A model generated the notes under the pieces. That model was not told the origin of the DNA. It did not search any database and saw only the letters and a program-made list of their open reading frames with translations. The translations under genes were made by a program, and so were the position numbers. A DNA stretch of 35,125 nt. Source: Amylibacter sp. GTDB lineage: Bacteria > Pseudomonadota > Alphaproteobacteria > Rhodobacterales > Rhodobacteraceae. Where the stretch lies: contig JAJFHY010000188.1 of the NCBI GenBank assembly GCA_021775375.1, positions 1 to 35,125 on the forward strand. The letters run 5' to 3'. Positions within the stretch are counted from its first letter, which is position 1. Every line of letters starts with the position of its first letter. Positions 24,194 to 32,321 of this stretch are shown in pieces.

Positions 24194-25501
24194 ATGGCTA
24201 GAAAATATCTTAAAAAAGCTCAAAAAACGGCAATGACCGACGCAAGTGATGTGCGTGAAACTGTTCAGAATATTCTGACTGATATCGAAGCTGGTGGCGA
24301 TGAGGCAGCATTAAAATATGCTGAAAAATTTGATCAGTATCAGGGTAGCATACTGTTGAACCAAGATGAAATTGCGGCGGCCTCGGCACTTGTATCACAA
24401 AAGCTCAAGGACGATATAGCCTATGCACATGATAACGTACGCCGTTTTGCTGAAACTCAAAAACAGACCATGCAAGATGTCGAATTAGAGGTCGTACCCG
24501 GCTTGATCGCAGGTCAAAAAGCTATTCCGTGCCGGGCCGCGGGCTGTTATGTTCCGGGCGGGCGTTATAGCCATGTTGCCAGTGCAATCATGACTGTTAC
24601 AACGGCAAAAGTTGCGGGTTGCCAACATATCACTGCCTGTTCGCCACCACGAATTGGTGAAGGGGTTGCACCTGCAATCATCTATGCGGCAAATCTTTGT
24701 GGGGCAGACAAAATCCTGTCTATGGGTGGTGTTCAGGGCGTTGCATCCATGGCTTTTGGTCTGTTTGGGCTACCCAAGGCCGATATTTTAGTCGGACCCG
24801 GTAACCAGTTTGTAGCCGAGGCCAAACGCATTCTGTTTGGTCGCGTCGGCATCGACATGATCGCAGGCCCAACAGACAGCCTGATACTGGCCGATCATAC
24901 CGCCGATCCGTTTATCGTCGCAACAGATCTCGTAGGCCAAGCCGAACATGGCTATAACTCTCCTGTTTGGCTGGTTACGGACAATCAGGCATTGGCCGAA
25001 AAGGTTATGGAAATCGTCCCTGGGCTTATTGACGATCTACCCGAGTTGAACCGCATGAACGCAGAAGCTGCATGGCGCGATTATGCCGAGGTTATCGTTT
25101 GCGATGACCGCGAAGAAATGGCGGCAACATCGGATGATTACGCACCAGAACACCTTTCTGTACAGGCCGAAGATTTGCCTTGGTGGTTGGAACGCCTGCA
25201 ATGTTACGGTTCACTGTTTTTAGGCGAAGAAACCACCGTGGCCTTTGGCGACAAAGCGTCAGGGACAAACCACGTTCTGCCAACATCGAAATCCGCCAGA
25301 TACACAGGTGGACTTTCAGTACATAAATACATGAAGATCGTTACATGGCAAAAATCCACGCGGGCAGGATCAAAACCCGTGGCTGAAGCCACTGCGCGAA
25401 TTTCACGACTGGAAGGGATGGAGGGTCACGCCCGTACGGCTGACGCGCGGTTACGCAAATACTTCCCTGAAGAATCTTTTGACTTAGCAGGAAACTCATA
25501 A
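24194..25501 (+). CDS. hpsN: Sulfopropanediol 3-dehydrogenase HpsN
   Basis: A 435-residue protein of the histidinol dehydrogenase family. Zn-ligand motifs GQAEHG, YAPEHLS and SGTNHVLPT are all present, as is the NAD-binding region VPGGRYSHVASAIMT and GGVQGVASMAFG. The sequence and operon mates show it is HpsN, not HisD: HpsN oxidises (R)-2,3-dihydroxypropane-1-sulfonate in two NAD-dependent steps to (R)-sulfolactate. AGGA lies nine bases before the ATG. It heads hpsNOP-uspA-comDE and is controlled by the palindromic LacI operator about 90 bases upstream. DHPS is a major sulfonate excreted by marine diatoms, which fits a marine Roseobacter. Confidence 0.9.
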   Translation: MARKYLKKAQKTAMTDASDVRETVQNILTDIEAGGDEAALKYAEKFDQYQGSILLNQDEIAAASALVSQKLKDDIAYAHDNVRRFAETQKQTMQDVELEVVPGLIAGQKAIPCRAAGCYVPGGRYSHVASAIMTVTTAKVAGCQHITACSPPRIGEGVAPAIIYAANLCGADKILSMGGVQGVASMAFGLFGLPKADILVGPGNQFVAEAKRILFGRVGIDMIAGPTDSLILADHTADPFIVATDLVGQAEHGYNSPVWLVTDNQALAEKVMEIVPGLIDDLPELNRMNAEAAWRDYAEVIVCDDREEMAATSDDYAPEHLSVQAEDLPWWLERLQCYGSLFLGEETTVAFGDKASGTNHVLPTSKSARYTGGLSVHKYMKIVTWQKSTRAGSKPVAEATARISRLEGMEGHARTADARLRKYFPEESFDLAGNS

Positions 25502-25504
25502 CCA

Positions 25505-26260
25505 GTGGAATTAGAACTGTTCGATATGCACGGAAAGGTGGCTTGCGTCACCGGGGCCAGCAGCGGCCTTGGTCGTTCTGCCGCCACGCTTTTAGCCAAA
25601 GCCGGTGCGAAGGTTGTGGGTGTTGCACGCCGATCAGATCAATTGGAACGTTGGCAGGAAGAGGCCGGTGGCAACACAGCCGTCGTTATTGCCGACCTCA
25701 GCGATCGTTCCAGCCTGAAGACCACTGCAAATGCCGTGGAAGCACAATTCGGGCCGCCGGATATTTTGATCAATGCGGCAGGCATCAATACGCGCGAGCA
25801 CGCTGATGCGGTAAGTGACGAAGGCTGGGACATGACAATGAACCTGAACCTGGCAGCCCCGTTCTTTCTGGCCCAAGCCTTTGTTCCGGCAATGAAAGCC
25901 AAACATTGGGGGCGGATCGTGAACTTTGCGTCTCTGCAATCGCGCAGAGCCTTTGAAAACGGCATCAGTTACGGGGCCTCAAAGGGGGCTGTGGAACAAA
26001 TGACCCGCGCCATGGCCGAGGCTTGGTCAGGGCATGGCATCACCGCTAACGCCCTAGCCCCCGGCTTCTTTCGCACCGAGCTAACGGGGCCCGTGTTTAA
26101 CAATCCGGTTCTGGCAGAGCGCAATGCCGCGCAAACCTGCATCGGTCGCAATGGCGAGCCAAGCGATCTGGACGGCCCATTGATGTTCTTTTGCACAGAT
26201 GCCTCGGCCTATGTCACAGGGCAAGTTCTGTTTGTTGATGGAGGCTATACCGCAAAATGA
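25505..26260 (+). CDS. hpsO: SDR-family DHPS dehydrogenase HpsO
   Basis: A 251-residue short-chain dehydrogenase. The cofactor motif TGASSGLGRSAA, NAAG, and the catalytic Ser-Tyr-Lys (Ser in FASLQS, then YGASK) are in place. In known hps clusters HpsO and HpsP together isomerise the DHPS enantiomers by oxidation and re-reduction at C2 so that HpsN can use both. The start is GTG at 25505, three bases after the hpsN stop; AGGAAA lies some distance upstream. The stop overlaps the hpsP ATG by four bases. Confidence 0.82.
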   Translation: MELELFDMHGKVACVTGASSGLGRSAATLLAKAGAKVVGVARRSDQLERWQEEAGGNTAVVIADLSDRSSLKTTANAVEAQFGPPDILINAAGINTREHADAVSDEGWDMTMNLNLAAPFFLAQAFVPAMKAKHWGRIVNFASLQSRRAFENGISYGASKGAVEQMTRAMAEAWSGHGITANALAPGFFRTELTGPVFNNPVLAERNAAQTCIGRNGEPSDLDGPLMFFCTDASAYVTGQVLFVDGGYTAK

Positions 26261-27261
26261 AAGCGCTGGTTTATACGGGTGTTGAAACACTGGAGTACCG
26301 CGACGTGCCGCAACCTGCACCGGGTGCGGGTGAAGCGTTGATCCGGGTTATGGCCTCGGGTATTTGCGGCTCTGATATGCATGCTTACATGGGCCATGAC
26401 GACCGTCGCCCTGCCCCTTTGATACTGGGCCATGAGGCCGCCGGTGTTGTCGTGGGTGGCCCCGATGATGGCCGCCGTGTGACACTTAATCCGCTGGTGA
26501 CATGTAATAATTGCCCGGCTTGTACGTCCGGGCGCACAAATCTTTGCGCAAAACGTCAAATCATCTCGATGCCACCACGTGAAGGCGCATTTGCGGATTT
26601 TGTCACCATGCCGCGCAGCAATTTGATAACTGTACCCGACACAACCAGTCTAAGTCACGCAGCCCTGACCGAGCCGATGGCATGCGGCTGGCATGGGTCA
26701 AGGCTTGCCAATGCCGCGTTAAATCTTCCAATGGGTGACATGTGTTGCCTTGTTATTGGCGGTGGGGCCATTGGTGTTGGTGCTGCCCTGTCACTGGCTG
26801 CACAGAAAGCGACAAATATAACTGTGATCGAGCCCAATGACATACGGCGCGAATGCTTACAAAACGTATCGGGTTTCATTACCTGCGATCCAACGGATAG
26901 CATTGTACCACAATATAGTAGTGTCGATATTGTCATCGATGCAGTGGGTTTTGCCGCCACCCGCAAAACCGCTTGTGCTTATGTCCGGCCGGGGGGCGTG
27001 ATTGTGCATATAGGGCTAGGTGAGGCCACTGGAGGGTTGGATATACGGCGCATGACGTTGCAAGAGATCCAGTTCATCGGCACCTATACCTATACCGCAG
27101 CAGACTTCATAGCGACGGCTGATGCTATTTTTTCAGGTCAACTCGGACCGCTCAACTGGATTGAAAGCCGGCCATTGGCTGACGGACAAGGAGCTTTTAG
27201 AGATATCCGTTCAAACCGGGTTGCAGCCCCCAAGATCATTCTTATACCGGAACACACATAA
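26257..27261 (+). CDS. hpsP: Zn-dependent (MDR) DHPS dehydrogenase HpsP
   Basis: A 334-residue medium-chain dehydrogenase. Catalytic Zn ligands lie in GICGSDMHAY and LILGHEAAG; the structural Zn cysteines are in CNNCPACTSGRTNLC; the nucleotide-binding motif is VIGGGAIGVGAALSL. Based on order and family it is HpsP, the partner of HpsO in DHPS isomerisation. The ATG overlaps the hpsO stop. Confidence 0.82.
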   Translation: MKALVYTGVETLEYRDVPQPAPGAGEALIRVMASGICGSDMHAYMGHDDRRPAPLILGHEAAGVVVGGPDDGRRVTLNPLVTCNNCPACTSGRTNLCAKRQIISMPPREGAFADFVTMPRSNLITVPDTTSLSHAALTEPMACGWHGSRLANAALNLPMGDMCCLVIGGGAIGVGAALSLAAQKATNITVIEPNDIRRECLQNVSGFITCDPTDSIVPQYSSVDIVIDAVGFAATRKTACAYVRPGGVIVHIGLGEATGGLDIRRMTLQEIQFIGTYTYTAADFIATADAIFSGQLGPLNWIESRPLADGQGAFRDIRSNRVAAPKIILIPEHT

Positions 27262-27337
27262 TCATAGTCGCCCCTAGACTCTAAGGCTATTGGGGATCAA
27301 GATCAGCGACTTAAAGCCACATAATAAAGGAACGACC

Positions 27338-27745
27338 ATGTACCAAAAAATTATCGTATCACTTGCTCTGGACCACGGTATTGGGCAAAAGGCCATTGAA
27401 GCGGCGTTGCAACTTAGGTCAGTGGGCGGTGAAATCATCGCCGTGCACGTTCATGAGCCCCTGCAAGGGTCTATAGCAGGCTCATATATGCCCGAAGACG
27501 CGGCCCAGATCGCTGTTAAAAACGCCAAAGAGCAGTTGGCCGAACGGTTGACCGGGACACCTGATATCAAGGCGGTTCTGATTAAAGGCCATTCTGGTCG
27601 CGCGATCACAAACTACGCCGAAGAGATAGGTGCGGATTGTATTATTGTGGGTTCCCACAAACCGGGCCTTGCCGATTATTTTCTGGGATCAACAGCTGCA
27701 CGCGTTGTTCGCCATGCACCTTGCTCCGTTCATGTTCTTCGGTAA
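27338..27745 (+). CDS. Universal stress protein (UspA family)
   Basis: A 135-residue single UspA domain. It starts with MYQKIIVSLALDHG, and the ATP-binding-type motif GSHKPGLADYFLGSTAARVVRHAPCSVHVLR (seen as two blocks, GSHKPG and STAARVVRHAPCSVHV) closes it. I chose ATG at 27338 with AAAGGAA six bases upstream; an upstream in-frame start would lack a ribosome site. UspA proteins accompany TRAP transporters (for example TeaD with TeaABC) and sulfonate gene clusters, where they may tune uptake. Confidence 0.88.
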   Translation: MYQKIIVSLALDHGIGQKAIEAALQLRSVGGEIIAVHVHEPLQGSIAGSYMPEDAAQIAVKNAKEQLAERLTGTPDIKAVLIKGHSGRAITNYAEEIGADCIIVGSHKPGLADYFLGSTAARVVRHAPCSVHVLR

Positions 27746-27770
27746 TCGGATAGCAAAAACCTCTGAATGC

Positions 27771-27784
27771 TATCAATATTGATA
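27771..27784. promoter_or_regulatory. 14-bp perfect palindrome upstream of comD
   Basis: TATCAATATTGATA is fully symmetric and lies in the 86-base space between uspA and comD, about 50 bases before the comD start. It could be a binding site for a separate regulator of the comDE genes. Confidence 0.4.
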
Positions 27785-27831
27785 CGCACCAAAAGTAAAA
27801 GACATACGTACTCATGAAGGAGAAACAAAAC

Positions 27832-28329
27832 GTGTCAATAAACACAAAAATCGTCGACGATTTCGTCGCAAACGGTGTGAATTTCATAACGACCGTACCT
27901 TGCAAACAACTGGCAGGTGTCATCGACGAAATTGAAGCCCGTGAAGAAATTTACCACATCCCTTCAAACAAAGAGGATGAGGGCATCGGGCTTTGCGCGG
28001 GGGCTTTTATGGGCGGCAAACGTCCGGCTATCATCATGCAAAACACCGCTATAGGCGTGACCGTCAACACGTTGGTCACATTGACCCAATTTTACCGGAT
28101 GCCGTTACCGATGTTGATTTCTTATCGGGGCGAACTGGGCGAACCGGTTGCTTGTCAGGTGGAAATGGCAGTTCACACAAAAGCGTTGCTGAACCAACTT
28201 CATATTCCCACCTATCACTTTCACAAGGATAGCGATGCGGATGAACTGGACGCAATCCTGAAACACACATTCATGTGCAATAAACCGGTCGCAATTCTGA
28301 CTGATGCATCATTCTGGAAAGGTTACTGA
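27832..28329 (+). CDS. comD: Sulfopyruvate decarboxylase alpha subunit ComD
   Basis: A 165-residue PYR-type thiamine-diphosphate domain. The conserved Glu that activates the cofactor is in SNKEDEGIGLCAG; TTVPCKQLAG near the N-terminus and YRGELGEPVACQ match ComD. With ComE it decarboxylates 3-sulfopyruvate to sulfoacetaldehyde. I chose GTG at 27832 because AAGGAG lies nine bases upstream; an ATG at 27814 is in frame but has no ribosome site and overlaps that AAGGAG. Confidence 0.9.
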   Translation: MSINTKIVDDFVANGVNFITTVPCKQLAGVIDEIEAREEIYHIPSNKEDEGIGLCAGAFMGGKRPAIIMQNTAIGVTVNTLVTLTQFYRMPLPMLISYRGELGEPVACQVEMAVHTKALLNQLHIPTYHFHKDSDADELDAILKHTFMCNKPVAILTDASFWKGY

Positions 28330-28331
28330 TT

Positions 28332-28886
28332 ATGATCCGTTCTGAAATCCTGCGCGACATCGCGCCTGTAATTCGCGACCAACTTGTTGTCTGCAACATT
28401 GGTCTTCCAAGCCAAGAGCTTCATATGATCGACGATCAATCAAGTAACTTCTATATGCTGGGGACAATGGGCCTGTCTTCCTCCATCGGTCTTGGCGTTG
28501 CTTTGGCACAAGATAAGAAGGTTATTTCAATCGACGGCGACGGCTCGGTCCTAACCAACTTTGGCACATTGCCGACTATCGCCAATAACGTAGCTGACAA
28601 TTATATCCTGCTGATCATCGACAATGGCAGCTATGGCTCTACCGGTGATCAGCCGACTTATGCGGGTATGAAAACTTCGCTTACTGCTGTGGCCAAGGCC
28701 TGTGGTTGTGAAAACGTTGTTGAATGTCAGGCCAAGGACACCAAACAGGCCCTGACCGATGCGCTTGCCGGCGACAAGATGACCATAATCGTGGCTAAAT
28801 GCGAAAGCGGTAATATCAAGGTTCCGGTTATCACCATGGACCCTGTTGTGATCCGTGATAGGTTCATGAAACAGGTTCAAGCCTAA
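28332..28886 (+). CDS. comE: Sulfopyruvate decarboxylase beta subunit ComE
   Basis: A 184-residue PP-type thiamine-diphosphate domain. The cofactor Mg motif is GDGSVLTNFG ... IIDNGSYGSTG (GDG with the distal Asn). It starts two bases after the comD stop. In archaea these enzymes serve coenzyme M synthesis; in bacteria with hps or slc genes they serve sulfonate degradation, as here. Confidence 0.92.
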   Translation: MIRSEILRDIAPVIRDQLVVCNIGLPSQELHMIDDQSSNFYMLGTMGLSSSIGLGVALAQDKKVISIDGDGSVLTNFGTLPTIANNVADNYILLIIDNGSYGSTGDQPTYAGMKTSLTAVAKACGCENVVECQAKDTKQALTDALAGDKMTIIVAKCESGNIKVPVITMDPVVIRDRFMKQVQA

Positions 28887-28893
28887 GATTTTG

Positions 28894-28918
28894 GGGGCCG
28901 CGCTGTGATTGCGGCCCC
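28894..28918 (+). terminator. GC-rich stem-loop after comE
   Basis: GGGGCCGC (28894-28901) and GCGGCCCC (28911-28918) form a perfect 8-base stem with a 9-base loop, eight bases after the comE stop. There is no T-run, and the next gene has its own AAGGAA, so this may be an attenuating or mRNA-protecting hairpin within the operon rather than a full terminator. Confidence 0.55.
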
Positions 28919-28933
28919 ACTCAAGGAATAAAA

Positions 28934-30055
28934 ATGCCCTGTGCGCGTAAAATACAATCCAGCGAAGATGCCCGCCTATTGGCAAAAAAGCGTCTGCCAT
29001 GGATGGTGTTTGATTATATCGACGGTGCAGCAGGTATTGGCCACGGTGAAGCATTGAACCGTACCGCCTTGCGCGATTTACAGTTGCAGCCACGAATATT
29101 AACAAATGTCAAAACCCGTAATTTAGGCGTGCGCGTCTTTGACCATGACGGTAAAGTTCCGTTCGGGATCAGCCCGATGGGTATGTGTAACCTGTCAACA
29201 CCTGGGGCAGATCTGATGCTGGCCCGGATCGCTGCGAAAAACTGCGTGCCAGTGGGCGTGTCAACCGTCGCCTCAACATCACTTGAAACCATGATCGAGG
29301 TTGCTGAAGGCCACGCATGGTTCCAGCTATATTTCAGCGGCGACGGCAGCACAGCCAAACGACTGGTTGCACGGGCAAAAGCCGCAGGGTACCGCACTTT
29401 AGTGTTAACGCTTGATGTGCCCGAGGTCGGACGCCGCCCGCGCGAATTGCGCCACGGATTCAAAATGCCATTCAAAATCGGCCCCAGCCAGTTTGTGGAT
29501 TTCGCGCTGCACCCACGCTGGTCACTGTCAGCACTCTTCAGGGGGCGTCCGGAAATGGCCAATTTCAGCGAGCCTGGCAATGAATTTGATCGCACCGAAA
29601 GCCGTGCTGCAGCTGATTGGTCTTACTTGGAAAGCCTGCGCGCCGAATGGCCCGGCAATTTGGTGGTCAAAGGTGTGTTAAGCGTAGAAGATGCTACCCG
29701 TCTTAAGGCGGTGGGTGTTGACGCCATTCAAGTATCCAACCACGGCGGCAGGCAGTTGGACAGCGCCCCGCCACCCATTCTGATGCTTGAAAAAATCCGT
29801 GCGGCTGTCGGCAAAGACTACCCATTATTCTACGATTCAGGCCTACGTTCAGGCGAAGATATCGTCAAAGCCTACGCAATGGGGGCTGATTTCGTGTTCT
29901 TCGGTCGCCCGCTTCTATATGCCATGGCCGCAATGTCAGAGCCCGGGCTTAAGCAACTTTGGAACGTCTATTCAGAGGAAACCAGCCTTACTTTGGCACA
30001 GCTTGGCAAAACCGCGATGCGGTCACTTTCAGAAAGCCTTGTTTCCACAACCTAG
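28934..30055 (+). CDS. slcD: FMN-dependent alpha-hydroxy-acid dehydrogenase (probable SlcD)
   Basis: A 373-residue member of the lactate oxidase / glycolate oxidase family. FMN and substrate motifs are visible: FGISPMGMCNLSTPGAD, WFQLYFSGD, VKGVLSVEDA, VSNHGGRQLDS (catalytic His) and YDSGLRSGEDIVKA with FGRPLLY. Such enzymes oxidise 2-hydroxy acids and pass electrons to quinone or cytochrome. Next to hpsNOP and comDE it most likely oxidises sulfolactate to sulfopyruvate, the role given to SlcD in marine roseobacters; plain L-lactate or glycolate dehydrogenase is the alternative. AAGGAA lies seven bases before the ATG. It follows a hairpin and is convergent with the arsenite pump gene. Confidence 0.8.
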   Translation: MPCARKIQSSEDARLLAKKRLPWMVFDYIDGAAGIGHGEALNRTALRDLQLQPRILTNVKTRNLGVRVFDHDGKVPFGISPMGMCNLSTPGADLMLARIAAKNCVPVGVSTVASTSLETMIEVAEGHAWFQLYFSGDGSTAKRLVARAKAAGYRTLVLTLDVPEVGRRPRELRHGFKMPFKIGPSQFVDFALHPRWSLSALFRGRPEMANFSEPGNEFDRTESRAAADWSYLESLRAEWPGNLVVKGVLSVEDATRLKAVGVDAIQVSNHGGRQLDSAPPPILMLEKIRAAVGKDYPLFYDSGLRSGEDIVKAYAMGADFVFFGRPLLYAMAAMSEPGLKQLWNVYSEETSLTLAQLGKTAMRSLSESLVSTT

Positions 30056-30081
30056 ACACAGCAGGAATGCATCATCATGCT

Positions 30082-31137
30082 TTAGTTTTGCGGGAAATGA
30101 TCGCGGGTTTTGTTGGCGAATGCGACAAGAGATAACATCACCGGCACCTCGACCAGCACCCCGACAACCGTTGCAAGGGCGGCTCCTGAATTCAGCCCGA
30201 ACAGGCTGATGGCAACAGCCACGGCAAGTTCAAAGAAGTTCGATGTCCCTATCATCGCGCAAGGGGCGGCTATTCTGAACGGTACTCGCATGGCCCATGC
30301 GGCTGCATATGCCACAGCAAAAATACCGTAAGATTGCAGCAAAAGCGGTATGGCGATCAACACGATCAGAAACGGTTGCGCTAAGATCACGCCGCCTTGA
30401 AAGCCAAACAGCAACATAACCATCGTTAAAAGGCCGATTATCGAGAACGGTTTTAATTTTGCGGTAAAGCCTGAAACGGCCTCGGTATTGTTTTTGCGCC
30501 CTAATAAAAGTTTTCGTGTGGCAATCCCCACGATCAGCGGCACCACGATATAAAGCACGACAGACAGGACCAGCGTATCCCATGGCACCGGAATATTGGT
30601 CACGCCAAGAAGCAAAGCCACAATCGGGGCATAGGCAAAGATCATGATCACATCATTCACACTGACCTGAACAAGGGTGTAATTTGCATCGCCCCGTGTC
30701 AGCTGTGACCAGACAAATACCATCGCAGTACAGGGAGCCGCCCCCAAAAGGATAAGCCCGGCTATATAGGCATCTGCATCACTTGCAGACATCATCCCCG
30801 CATAAATATATTTGAAAAACACAATCCCAAGAAGCGCCATAGTAAAGGGTTTTATCAACCAATTAACCACAAGCGTGATCATCAAGCCTTTGGGCTGATC
30901 TGCAACATGGGTAATGCTGCCAAAATCAACCGAGATCATCATAGGATAAACCATAGCCCAGATAAGAATGGCAACGACCAGATTGACATGGGCATATTCA
31001 ATTGCAGCAAGTAACGCAAAAAGCTCGGGATACAACTGACCCGCGAGGATGCCAATAAAAATAGCAAGGGCGACCCATACAGAAAGCCATTTCTCAAAAA
31101 TGCCGATGGATGGTGTATCCTGTGTTATATCAGTCAT
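30082..31137 (-). CDS. arsB: ACR3-family arsenite efflux permease
   Basis: A 351-residue protein with about ten membrane segments. The ACR3 hallmark with the essential Cys, [21 protein letters not shown], is near residue 130, and [14 protein letters not shown] is the second conserved block. It exports As(OH)3 in exchange for protons. It lies nine bases after the ArsR-ArsC fusion and is co-transcribed with it. The name acr3 is also used. Confidence 0.93.
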   Translation of the reverse strand: MTDITQDTPSIGIFEKWLSVWVALAIFIGILAGQLYPELFALLAAIEYAHVNLVVAILIWAMVYPMMISVDFGSITHVADQPKGLMITLVVNWLIKPFTMALLGIVFFKYIYAGMMSASDADAYIAGLILLGAAPCTAMVFVWSQLTRGDANYTLVQVSVNDVIMIFAYAPIVALLLGVTNIPVPWDTLVLSVVLYIVVPLIVGIATRKLLLGRKNNTEAVSGFTAKLKPFSIIGLLTMVMLLFGFQGGVILAQPFLIVLIAIPLLLQSYGIFAVAYAAAWAMRVPFRIAAPCAMIGTSNFFELAVAVAISLFGLNSGAALATVVGVLVEVPVMLSLVAFANKTRDHFPQN

Positions 31138-31146
31138 TTACTTATC

Positions 31147-31974
31147 CTATATCTTGTTGATTTCATCGACCCGCGCCTGCAACGATACCCTGTCGAGCGT
31201 ATCAAACGGCAAAGCGGCAAAGGCCCGTATCCGGTTGTGTAATTGTTCGTAAGCTTGCAGAAAGGCTCGCTGCTTTTCTGCGTCTGTGCCTGTGGCCTTG
31301 ACCGGGTCAGGCAAGCCCCAATGGGCGCTGATGGGTTGGCCCGGCCAAAACGGGCATTCCTCGTTTGCCGCCTGATCACAAACGGTAAAGACGAAATCTA
31401 TTTCAGGCGCATCAGGCGCTTGAAATTCCGCAATGCTTTTGGCGCGCAGCAGATCCGTGTCGTGCTCCTTGGATTGCAGCAGTGCAATGGCAAACGGGTT
31501 CAGCACGCTTCCCGCATGTGTGCCTGCGGAATAGGCTTCGAAACGATCCCCTGCTTCGCGGCGCAACAGGGCCTCGGCAAAGATTGATCGGGTGGAATTT
31601 CCTGTGCAGATAAAAAGGGCATTGCGTTTTTGCTTTGGATTACTGTTCGTTTCACTCGCGGATACTTCAGAGAGCGGCCAGCACATCTCACCACGACCGC
31701 GACAACAATCACGAAACATATAGTCCATTACTTGCTCAACAGCGGTAATTTCGGCGCAATAGCGCAACGATGTGCCGTGGCGGGTCTGCGTGATCAACCC
31801 AACCCGTTTAAGAGCCGCAAGATAGACTGATAATGTACTGGGCTTAATATCCAATGCTGCCGCCAACTCACCCGCCGGAACAGCATCGGGGTACCGGCGC
31901 ACAAGCAGGCGAAAGACCGCCATTCGCTGGGCGTGACCTAAGGTAGTCAGGCGATCAAGAACCATTATTTCCAT
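31147..31974 (-). CDS. ArsR-ArsC fusion: arsenic repressor plus arsenate reductase
   Basis: A 275-residue fusion. Residues 1-98 are an ArsR winged helix (LTTLGHAQRMAVFRLL, IKPSTLSVYLAALKRVGLI). A Cys cluster, C90, C91 and C98 in DCCRGRGEMC, ends the domain and probably senses As(III). After a linker (100-117) comes a low-molecular-weight phosphatase-type ArsC with CTGNSTR (CX5R, C123-R129), YSAGTHAG and FTVCDQAANEECPFWPG. The protein would repress the operon until As(III) binds, and reduce arsenate for the ACR3 pump. ATG at 31974 has no clear ribosome site; ATG at 31965 is an alternative. An inverted repeat just upstream is the likely operator. Confidence 0.88.
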   Translation of the reverse strand: MEIMVLDRLTTLGHAQRMAVFRLLVRRYPDAVPAGELAAALDIKPSTLSVYLAALKRVGLITQTRHGTSLRYCAEITAVEQVMDYMFRDCCRGRGEMCWPLSEVSASETNSNPKQKRNALFICTGNSTRSIFAEALLRREAGDRFEAYSAGTHAGSVLNPFAIALLQSKEHDTDLLRAKSIAEFQAPDAPEIDFVFTVCDQAANEECPFWPGQPISAHWGLPDPVKATGTDAEKQRAFLQAYEQLHNRIRAFAALPFDTLDRVSLQARVDEINKI

Positions 31975-31991
31975 ATTTCATGAATAACAGT

Positions 31992-32011
31992 ATATTAGAC
32001 TGGATCAATAT
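31992..32011. promoter_or_regulatory. Candidate ArsR operator
   Basis: ATATT (31992-31996) and AATAT (32007-32011) form an AT-rich inverted repeat around 10 bases, 18 bases upstream of the fusion's start. Size and composition fit ArsR-family sites. A TTGATC hexamer on the minus strand overlaps it and may be the -35 element. Confidence 0.45.
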
Positions 32012-32073
32012 ATTTCTCAGGGGCAATCCGCCCTAAGCAAAAAATATTACTGCCCTTTTATAAAAATGTACCC

Positions 32074-32319
32074 TTACCCGCCGACCATATAAGGCATCAG
32101 GACAAGCTCACTGTCGTCATTGATCTTGGTAAACCAGGCATCGCGGTAAATTTTACCGTCAAGCGCGAACGATACCCCGCGCTTGATTTGTGGCTCAAGC
32201 CCGGGGTAATCCACGACCAGTTGGTCGAGTATTTGTTTAAATGTGCCGGGGTCGGCCTCGACCTCGGCCTTGCCATCTGTGGCGGTTCTTAAAGAGCCCC
32301 AAATCGCGACTTTGACCAT
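32074..32319 (-). CDS. MoaD/ThiS-family sulfur carrier protein
   Basis: An 81-residue ubiquitin-like protein. It starts MVKVAIWGSLRTATDGKAEVE and ends MPYMVGG; the terminal Gly-Gly is the adenylation/thiocarboxylate site of MoaD and ThiS. It begins two bases after the Mo-subunit stop, so it belongs to the hydroxylase operon. General MoaD for molybdopterin is usually encoded with moaE; here no moaE is adjacent. It may supply sulfur specially for this enzyme's cofactor (molybdopterin or the Mo sulfido ligand); that is inference. Confidence 0.82.
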   Translation of the reverse strand: MVKVAIWGSLRTATDGKAEVEADPGTFKQILDQLVVDYPGLEPQIKRGVSFALDGKIYRDAWFTKINDDSELVLMPYMVGG

Positions 32320-32321
32320 GA

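Noticed and set aside
24194-25501. Histidinol dehydrogenase (HisD) of histidine synthesis
   Set aside because: Family motifs are shared, but the sdr/mdr/comDE neighbours and the sequence pattern fit HpsN; no his genes are near.
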